From Phyllostachys edulis (taxonomy: Eukaryota > Streptophyta > Magnoliopsida > Poales > Poaceae), in contig CM070568.1 in assembly GCA_036346405.1 (NCBI GenBank), positions 33,948,820 to 34,012,819 on the forward strand: DNA of 64,000 nt, in the 5' to 3' direction. Position 1 is the first letter of the stretch. Each line of letters begins with the position of its first letter. Made by a program: the position numbers and the translations under genes. The notes under the pieces are model-generated. The model did no database searches, was not told the DNA's origin, and saw only the letters and a list, made by a program, of their open reading frames with translations. Shown here one piece after another: positions 56,691 to 64,000 of the stretch.

Positions 56691-57264
56691 CCTGAGTCAC
56701 CGAGTGTCATACAATCGCGTTCCCAAATCCTAAGTACGCGCAAATAACGAGCATCTTTAATTCCTTGGCATGGAAGGAAGGAATGAAACAAAAAGTTAGT
56801 ACTGGAAGATGTAAAGACAATACCCTGAAACATCACTGGTTTTTCGCTGTATTTTCATACTACTAGCCTAGCAGCTTCTCTGGAATGGAGAGGAAGATTA
56901 GGTTTGTTCCGACCTACTTTTTATGTCTGCAAACACTACACGGTTAGAAAACGATAATTGAGAAATTAACCTACTAATGTACTTCATTCGTATCATTTTT
57001 TTTCGAAGACTATTTGAAAATAGTTATCCATTTAGAAACTCAAGAGTGTATTTATTACGTTTTGTTTTGATCCATTACTATTGCTATTAATGGAAACAAC
57101 AAGGTTTTCCAAGGCATCGAACCAAAATTTGAAAATTAGAAAAGAACTTTCAAACATGAATTTGTCATGGTTATCCATAGAGCGAAGAGGGAGTATCTCC
57201 CTAACATTGTTGAGTGGCTAGATAGTCCTCAGTAATTTTTTTGGTTTTTCTGTGTAAATATTGT

Positions 57265-57270
<6 letters not shown>
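56691..57270. other. Intergenic, possible minus-strand exon remnant
   Basis: On the minus strand 56691-56836 encodes IKDARYLRVLRIWERDCMTL preceded by an AG acceptor-like site; it is cut by the gypsy element and could belong to the membrane-protein gene on its other side. The rest is AT-rich without recognised features. Confidence 0.3.
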
Positions 57271-57317
<47 letters not shown>

Positions 57318-58318
57318 GGTATGGTACTCACAGAGATCGTACTCCCACCTCTCATATACCACTTAAATCGTATGATGATACCTCTTTGTCAATTTGAACA
57401 TACTCCAATAATAATTACAACATACTCCAAAGTGAGTTTCATGAAAATTTTCATTAAATGCCACTTTTTATAGCAAACTCTATGTATATACTTCTTTTAT
57501 ATATAAAAGGTATATAGCAAAAATAAAGAGCTGCAATGAAATTTTTTTAATTAAATCACGTTGGATTATCTTATAATTGGTATTTAAGTATACTGAAAAT
57601 GATAAAGAAGTATAATATATTCGTTTAAGTGGTATATTCGAAGTGAGAGTATGTACTCCCGGGAGTACGAAATGGGCATCATATATATATATATACACAC
57701 AGTAAGATCTTTTCCTACTGTTTCCCTAAAAAACTGCTATTAATGATATTAAATTTGTTCAGTGTGGTTGAAATTAACACGTCGTTTAATATGGGTAAGC
57801 TGGTCCAATTCTATTGATTACTATTGCTTAAATTTTATGTCCCTTCGGTCCACGAGCATAAGGTAGTTGCAAAGCTATTTTAAAATGCAGTGAGCATAAT
57901 ATTTGGTGCGATGTAAATTTTACACATGAAATAGAGCTACAAAATTGTAGTGTCGTGTAACAAAGACAATATTTTGCTCTGCATTTCCCGGCATATGACG
58001 ATATCGACCAACCTAAGGAGGCATGTGCTGCTTACCCTGCACTTTCTAGCTCTTATCCATGAAACCTTCAGACCAGGTAATCTTGGATATTATCTTTCTA
58101 TAAAAGCCGAGAAGTTTTCTGGATAAAAAAAGGGTAAAAAATGTAGAAGACAGGTAGAGCACTCTACGCGTTCGATTGACTGCACATTGCAATGTTAAAG
58201 CAGTCAAACACCGGGTAGATCCGTTTCCAAACCTACGCGTCCGTTCGGAGAGATGAACACCAGCTTATTCTCTAACAGCTAGCGCTAATGTTTTCTGGGA
58301 AAGAAACACGAATTTTCG
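56855..58318 (+). repeat. Segmental duplication, unit 1
   Basis: Two blocks, 56868-56960 (TGGAATGGAGAGGAAGATTA) and 58060-58318 (GTAGAGCACTCTACGCGTTC, CAAACCTACGCGTCCGT, CTGGGAAAGAAACACGAAT), recur in the same order at 60050-61000. Different transposons fill the two units, so the duplication predates them. Confidence 0.75.
57271..57695. mobile_element. Micron-like MITE between two (TA)n tracts
   Basis: (TA)n at 57271-57312 and 57681-57695 enclose about 367 bp whose ends are inverted repeats: CTCATATACCACTTAAA near 57350 against the complement of TTTAAGTGGTATATTCGAA near 57630, and GTACTCCCACC against the complement of CGGGAGTAC. Insertion into TA microsatellites is the hallmark of the rice Micron elements. 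Small ORFs here are not genes. Confidence 0.65.
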
Positions 58319-58522
58319 CGACGCGTTTCCTCCCACACCGCGCGCAGCTTGTCGTGTCTTTCTTCACCACCGTGTCTGACCAGCCTCATGGTGGCTGCAT
58401 CTTTGCGTTTGATATATAGACACATCGCTGCTCACATTTGATGGACAGAGAGGAGATAAAATTGCATGATCTTTCCTTTCCGTCCGCTGAACCAACGCCC
58501 CGCCACACGTAGAGCTGAGACT

Positions 58523-59350
58523 TGGGCCGTGCTTTTTCAGGCTGACCTGAAGCCCGATCGACACGGCACGGTCTAAGCACGGCACGGCACGATATGTGAT
58601 GGGTTGGGTCGGCATGGCACGAATGACGGGCCGGGCCTGAGAATGTGGTCTGTTGGACGGCTCGGCACGGCACGATCAGTTGGGCCATGCTTGGGCCGGC
58701 CCGGCACGAAATAGGCCCAACCTTTCTGTTCTAGCCCAATCCCTCCCTCTCTCGATCTGGCCCAACCAATAACCCCTCTCTGTCACCCAGCCTGGCCCAA
58801 CATCTCTCTCGGCCTGCCCCAACCCCCATCCCCAACCCCTTATCCTAAGCCTTGACTCCCAAATTCCCAATCCCTAATCACATTCCCTGGTCCCCCTCCA
58901 GCTCGAGCCGCCTCCCTCCCGACGTGCCGCTGATCGCCGTCCTCCCTCCCTACGTGCCACCAGTTGCCCCCTCCCTCCACTCCTCCAGCCACCTCCCCCC
59001 TCTCCCTCTCCCTCCCCACGCGCCGTCGCCCGCTGCCCTCCCTTCAGCCACCTCCTTGTCATTGTCCTTCTCACCCCCTTCGCAAGCGTGCGGCGCGGAG
59101 TTCTTCATCGATGTCCAGAAGGAGGAGAAGGCTATGGCGAGGGGGAGCGAGTGTGGATGGCACACGAGTATCTTTGTCTTCCTAGATGACGACGGTTATC
59201 GTCTTCTCGGGCGTCTATAGTTACTTAGGTCTGGGCTTGGGCCGGCACGGCATGACCCCGGCACAACGGGTTTTGGACCGTACCTAGGTTTGACCAAAGG
59301 TGAGGTGGGCCGGCATGACACGATGCGGCCCGAAGCACGACGGAACCCAC
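58523..59350. mobile_element. Probable hAT-like element with GGCACGGCACG-rich ends
   Basis: Both ends are dense in GGGCCGTGC, GGCCGGCACGGCA and GCACGG motifs; those at 59225-59350 partly mirror those at 58523-58720. Such ends mark a widespread plant hAT-type family. The interior (58730-59220) has a Pro/Ser-rich plus-strand frame ending FIDVQKEEKAMARG and GWHTSIFVFLDDDGYRLL, which might be a captured exon. Exact TIR and TSD are not resolved. Confidence 0.45.
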
Positions 59351-60049
59351 CACTAGCCACACGGATGCTCACGCGCATGCACATGCTATTCTACATGTGT
59401 TTGGCTGGATACCCCCAGATTACCTTACCAATTAACCTCTCTCTATTTTTTGTTTTTGTTTTTTTGCAATGGTACCTTAACAATTATTAGTCACGACACA
59501 AACCAAACCACAGCCAATGTTTAGGATAGCTCAAATTTAGCTTAACCCAACGTTTGGCCCACATGTCATAATGGGAGAAGGGTTTGGAATTTTGGATAGC
59601 AAGGTTTGCATGGAAAATAAACCTTTGCAATAATCTTGCCAAATACATGGGGCTTGGGGCATATCAAATTTTAGTCACTAGTCACCGGATACCAAAATGT
59701 ATGAGATGTCTATTATCTATTATTAAAATAAAGTAAAAAGAAGTCACCATATCTGTCCTCCAAGACTATAAATTCTCACGTTAATCAGAGAAAAAAAGAG
59801 AAAAATCTACACCGTCCATTTTGGTATGTCCAGATTATAATGATGCAAATTAATCGCAATGTATAAGCAATGTTATAGTTGTGTAATGAATACAATTATA
59901 TTTTCATCATAATCATTAGAGTTGTATAATAAGTATAACTCTATGTTTCGATGTAAAAACACCATTTAGCATCTAGCCGTGCAATTGCATTGCTTAGGAA
60001 ACTCGGCTAGCTACTATGAAACATATCTTGTTTTTCAATGTATTTTTAG
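59351..60049. other. Unassigned intergenic sequence
   Basis: AT-rich, no gene. 59495-59690 has CAAACCAAACCACAGCC and other motifs weakly like the MITE at 26587-26932 and may be a decayed relative. Confidence 0.35.
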
Positions 60050-60998
60050 GCTATTACCATGGCATATTCTCTGAAATGGAGAGGAAGATTCAGTTCGTTT
60101 AGGCATTTTTTATGCCTGCAAAACCACAACGCGGCTAGGTAGCTGAGACTCCAAAGATACGACTCGGGCGACCGCTAATTTTGTAAAGAAAAGTGTGAAG
60201 TTTGCTATGCATTTTCTTCGAGGATGATCCAGCTGAATCTCACGGTCCGAATAGATAAAAACACGCATACTGAACCAACAACGTCGCGTGCATCCATGTG
60301 ACGTCCCATGTTATTACTCTAAGGATAATCAAACTTAAGTAATAGATTATTATTCGTTTGTCCGGTAAAATACCGCTCTAACGAATAATAAATCTTACCA
60401 AAGTTAACGCAGTTGAATAATAAGATAAAAATTGTACTTTATTACAGCGGATAGCCACACAAAGCTATGGTCTTTAGTACAAGTACTTAAATACAACAAC
60501 AAAATGGGACAGATCCCCTCGCTCGCCTACCCTACTTCACCAGACACCTACTCGTTCCACTCGCTGAATAGGGTGTCCACCTCACTCTGATCCTCGTAAT
60601 AAGTGCCATCGCCTCCTGTGGCCTTTTCAGTACCTGTGTATCATTCATCCTACTCAGAGTAATCCCCGGTTGGAGTAGAATCTAACAAAGAAAGTTATAC
60701 CAAAAATAAATACTAGTGTACTCAGCAAGTATTTATTAGCAAAGATACATTATATGACTCTTCTCTGTACTGTTCGGTTATACTTGTCCTTGAAACCTTC
60801 GGACCAGATAAAAAATGTAGAAGAAAGGTAGAGCACTCTACGCGTTCGATTGACTTGCGCATTGCAATGCTAAAGCAGGGAAACACCACGTAGATACATT
60901 TCCAAACCTACGCGTCCGTGCGGAGAGATGAACACCAGCTTAATCTCTGACAACTAATGCTAATGTTTTCTGGGAAAGAAACACGAATTTTTGACTCT
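60050..60998 (+). repeat. Segmental duplication, unit 2
   Basis: Counterpart of 56855-58318. 60072-60175 matches the first block; 60784-60998 matches the second up to GAAAGAAACACGAATTTT. An LTR fragment (60298-60770) lies between them. Confidence 0.75.
60298..60770 (-). mobile_element. 3' end of a large LTR, minus strand
   Basis: Minus-strand sequence ends AACATGGGACGTCACA at 60298, with AATAAAGTACA and TTGTTGTATTTAAGTAC upstream of it, a layout like the 3' part of element A. The rest of the element is missing. Confidence 0.5.
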
Positions 60999-61038
60999 CG
61001 CGCAAACGTTCAAAAATTTCCGCAAATCACAAACGGTT

Positions 61039-61595
61039 TCAAACAAAAACCGTTTGTGATGAGCTAATATCACATACGGTTTATATTAAAAATCGTCTGT
61101 GATAAGTATCTTCTGATTTTACCTGACTCTGTGACTTGGAATGCCTAACTCTGTGATTTTACCATGACTTGGAATCACTGATTTTATCATGACTTGAAAT
61201 TACTAACACTCTGATTTTACCATGACTTGAAACTCTGATTTTACCATAGCTTGAAATCACTAACACTCTGATTTTACAATGACTTGAAATCAGAGTGTAC
61301 TCTGATTTCAAGTCATGGTAAAATCAGAGATACTTATCACAGACTGTTTTTAATATAAACCGTCTGTGATGAGATACTTATCACAGACGGTTTGTATTAA
61401 GAATCGTCTGTGATAGTATCACGACGGTTTGTGATACGAATCGTCTGTGATATTAGCTCATCATAGATGGTTCTAGCCATCGCTACATATCACAGATGGT
61501 TCTTATTAAAAACCGTCTATAATAATTACAACACAGACGGTTCTACAGGATCTGTCTGTGATGAGGCGTCCAGTATAGCCTGTTTTGTAGTAGTG
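61039..61595. mobile_element. CACTA terminal fragment, same family as 8267-19447
   Basis: Right end GGCGTCCAGTATAGCC..TGTTTTGTAGTAGTG at 61595 matches the right end at 19447. Many ATCACAGACGGTT / AACCGTCTGTGAT motifs fill both sides. The centre has tandem CCATGACTTGAAATCACT and CTCTGATTTTAC units that culminate in a palindrome at about 61267-61331. The left CACTA terminus is not seen, so this is a truncated or internally rearranged copy. Confidence 0.75.
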
Positions 61596-61852
61596 AAGTT
61601 AAGTACAAAAATGGCACCGTGGACAAGCGGGGACATGGCACGTGGCTTGTCCATGCCCCTGGGGGCCGAACTTGACGTGTCTGTGCCCCTTGGGCACGAC
61701 ACTGCCTCATCCTGCGCCCCTTGGGCACGACACTGCCTCATCCTACGCCTGGGCACGAACAGGGCAAGTCCGACCCCCACAAGCTATGGCCAGCTGATTG
61801 AAATTTGTGAATAGTGTATTTGACACTATTAGACATTATTTGAAATACTATT
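61596..61852. other. Fragment resembling the 7669-8266 inverted-repeat arms
   Basis: GCCCCTGGGGGCC, a tandem CCCCTTGGGCACGACACTGC and GACACTATTAGACATTATTTGAAATACTA echo the arms of the long inverted-repeat element, again directly beside a CACTA end. Confidence 0.45.
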
Positions 61853-62595
61853 TGTCGGTGTTTTAGAACCGAACTTACGTAAAGATTGTTTGATTCGGGG
61901 GGTCTCCTAGAATGTGATCACGCAGAGAGATTGACACGGGGATTTTTATACAGGTTCGGGCCTTCTCCGGAGAGAATAACAACCCTACTCCTGTGTGTGT
62001 ATGGTATTGAGTGTATTTTGAACAATCAGGGGAAAAACTAAGACTATTACAGATAGTGCTTGTATTCCTGATGGCCCGATTCATCCTCCCTTCCTTTATC
62101 GATTGCCGCCTTTTATAGTGCGTGAAGGAGCGGCGAGCACTCGAGATAAAGCGGTGCCTCATTACCTCCGTAATGGGCGACGTTAGTAATAATCACCGGT
62201 GTATTAACTCCTCCACGTCGCTCAATGACTATATACCGAGATAATGGTGTATTACGTGCCATTACTCCATGAGAATAACATCGTATGATGATTGTTTGAA
62301 TCCTTAATCAATAAGACCCACTTGTGCAGAGGTTTATTTGATCATAAGGTGGTCGAGCTGACCTAGTCGTAGAAGAACTTACGACTATGAGGTAGTCGTA
62401 GTAAGACTTACGACTATTGGGGTAGTCGTAGCGTAACTTACGACTATGGGGGTGGTCGTAGCAGAACTTACGACCACCTATTAGGTTCTTCTCTCATAAC
62501 ATTAAGGGGTATACTCAGGGTCCACATGACGTCATATTTACCTATAATAAGAATTATAGATAAAAGATAAAATGAGGATTATTATATCCTCGTCA
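61853..62595 (-). repeat. Gypsy LTR, 743 bp, minus strand
   Basis: On the minus strand it starts TGACGAGGATATAATAATC at 62595 and ends TTTTAGAACACCGACA-like sequence (complement of TGTCGGTGTTTTA) at 61853. 62340-62480 holds four imperfect repeats of a GTCGTA(A)G / CTTACGAC dyad, which continue outside the LTR at 62690-62800. Confidence 0.75.
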
Positions 62596-62612
62596 TCTAG
62601 CCCCCCAGCTTT
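62596..62612 (-). other. Polypurine tract
   Basis: Minus-strand AAAGCTGGGGGGCTAGA lies directly before the LTR's TGACGAGG, fixing element orientation. Confidence 0.75.
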
Positions 62613-63022
62613 AAGTGAAAGTAACTTACTTGGTAAATGAGTTATAGATGGCCTTACGACCACGAGAGGATCGTAGAAAGATAGTTGAAGGAAAAACTCT
62701 TCGATTGTATACTACTTTGACCAGAAATATGCTTGGTCAAGAAAATTACCTACGACTATCAAGTAGTCGTAAAAGCATTCCTACGATCACGAGGTGGTCG
62801 TAGTATAGTGATCGGAAGAAAGAACTTTCCGATTATCATTTCCTTTGGTTGAAAAGATCTAACCAAGGAAGTAATTTCGCTTGAGGTGTAGACGCAAACC
62901 TGATTTTCTCGAACGGACACACTGGGGAATCTCAAACGACGCCCGTTAGCCTGTCTGTTGAAGCGGTTCCCGAGACGGTGGCGACCCTTGGAATGTCACG
63001 CCTCCGGCTCAAGGTATGTGAT

Positions 63023-63030
63023 TATAAATA
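63023..63030 (+). promoter_or_regulatory. TATA box of the divergent ORF
   Basis: TATAAATA about 150 bp before the MDLAKMET start, followed by a CTTCTCCGCCACCAACTCAG-type leader. It supports independent plus-strand transcription. Confidence 0.5.
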
Positions 63031-63176
63031 CCTACCGGGGGGTAAAACCTAAGATCTTACCTTTCCCCAAATCATTCTACTGTTCATCAAGTTCTTGTCT
63101 TCTCCGCCACCAACTCAGTCGAAAATCTCCTCTTTACGAGAAAAATGGCCGGAGAGTTTCGAATGGGCGAGTCGAG

Positions 63177-63862
63177 ATGGATCTGGCGAAGATGGAAACC
63201 CTTGTCAATCTTTGGGAAGATTCGGAGAAAGTTCTTGTGGAGTGGTTCGGCGATAAGCAAAGAATGGCCGTCGGGGAGGAAGGACAAATCCCCATCTTCC
63301 GTAGTGTGAGAGTGGTCTTCGATTATCTGCTCACCCTTTCTCACATTGATACTCGAGCATTTTGGAGTGGAATTGGTGAACCTTGGTCCTAATTCCATCA
63401 CCATCTTGGAGTATTCAGATATCTATGTGAGGCGTGCACAGAATTCCAATGGATCTTGAGCTTTTTCAAGATTTCTACTGAGAATGGCTCGACAATGCGA
63501 ATAGCCGAAGTTGTGGTTTGAAGCTCCATGACGGAAGTCGAAGGAGTATATTCAGATATTCACTCGGTCTTCATGGCCGTTGTGGAGGAAGAGGTGGTTT
63601 TACTGGAAAGTCACCTCCAAAGACAGTCTTTCCTTCGAAGGGAAGGCTGCCGAAAAGAAAGCTTCCTGGGATTCGACTCCCCAAATATCAATCGAATTGC
63701 CCCCTATATTCAAGCCATCAAGGATTTGAAAGCAGAGGGGTTGACTGGATGGTATGTGGTGAAGGATTTCATCACACGTCGAATTAGTCCTTTGAAGAAA
63801 CGAGTGCCTCCTATGTGGAGGTACACGGGGCCAAAAGACCCGACCAGGGACTACGAGGGAGG
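63177..63862 (+). pseudogene. Additional (antisense) ORF of a Tat-type gypsy element
   Basis: Starts MDLAKMETLVNLWEDSEK; conserved-looking stretch IPIFRSVRVVFDYLLTLSH. A frameshift near 63395 leads to GPNSITI and then YLCEACTEFQWILSFFKIST, and after further shifts VVKDFITRRISPLKKR, PPMWRYTGPKDPTRDYEGG at about 63755-63860. The final motif is familiar from rice proteins annotated as gypsy-type transposon products, whose role is unknown. A strong GTAAGT donor at 63862 suggests the ORF is spliced. Several frameshifts indicate decay. A captured host gene is the alternative. Confidence 0.6.
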
Positions 63863-64000
63863 TAAGTGGTTTTTCGACTTAGCTCTCAGTTTGGTCTTTC
63901 TGCAAAGTTGTTTAGAGAATGCCTTTATCTGTTTTATACAGATCTTTCACAAGCAGAGATTGACGTTCGAGTCAAACTTATTTGTGAGAAGCCCCCGTCA

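Larger units (their letters stand above)
61853..64000 (-). mobile_element. Ty3/gypsy element, minus strand, 3' end (continues right)
   Basis: The 3' LTR, purine-rich tract and a divergent plus-strand ORF are visible; gag-pol, if present, lies beyond 64000. The layout (LTR, PPT, then an antisense ORF at the 3' side) matches the Tat-lineage gypsy elements of grasses, such as the RIRE2 and Grande type, which carry an additional ORF in antisense orientation. Confidence 0.65.

Noticed and set aside
58852..59220. 122-aa Pro/Ser-rich ORF as a host gene
   Set aside because: Inside a GC-rich transposon; only the last 40 residues look protein-like, so noted as a possible captured fragment only.
1..64000. 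tRNA, rRNA and known ncRNA genes
   Set aside because: I looked for cloverleaf A/B-box patterns and rRNA cores by eye and saw none beyond tRNA-complementary primer sites; a tRNAscan-SE or Infernal run would be decisive.

Overview
This window looks like a heterochromatic or gene-poor stretch of a grass (Poaceae) nuclear genome. The signs are CACTA, Mutator, hAT and Tourist transposons, plant L1-type LINEs, Ty1/copia and Ty3/gypsy elements with initiator-Met tRNA primer sites, and intron-containing host genes with GT..AG junctions. I cannot fix the species; a panicoid or rice-like grass is compatible. Most DNA is transposon, largely nested, and nearly every coding region is broken.

The host-gene backbone is a pair of plus-strand CALMODULIN-BINDING PROTEIN 60 (CBP60)-like genes. 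Copy 1 (about 3530-7452) lacks its 5' part, which is replaced by a LINE that runs off the left edge. Copy 2 (36786-47305) keeps its promoter side and first exons but is split by a second LINE, an ORF-less LINE derivative and two copia fragments, and carries stops and a frameshift. A small minus-strand membrane-protein ORF (48752-49024) abuts a gypsy element.

Layout. 1-3507 LINE. 3530-7452 CBP60 copy 1 with two intronic MITEs. 7669-20188 a four-level nest: a long inverted-repeat element, then a CACTA (8267-19447), then a large LTR-like element A (8944-16369, TSD GTTTA), then an opposite-strand element B1 (11744-16038, TSD TGGAT). 20300-26190 a three-unit tandem repeat split by element B2 (20562-25156). 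27655-32515 a long-TIR element holding a 4.3-kb CACTA (TSD GCA) with captured fragments of NPH3, LETM1-like and VTT/SNARE-associated genes. 32546-36347 a Mutator-like element with a decayed transposase. 36360-48380 CBP60 copy 2. 49042-56690 a gypsy element with both LTRs and two hAT insertions, each with a perfect 8-bp TSD. 56700-61850 a local duplication, a Micron-like element, a GC-rich transposon, an LTR fragment and a CACTA end. 61853-64000 the 3' end of a minus-strand gypsy element with a divergent additional ORF on the plus strand.

Few of these genes are likely to work together as a system. The most biologically suggestive structures are the multi-gene capture in the second CACTA, the roughly 400-bp-arm inverted repeat inside the first CACTA, and the divergent ORF next to the gypsy LTR at the right edge.
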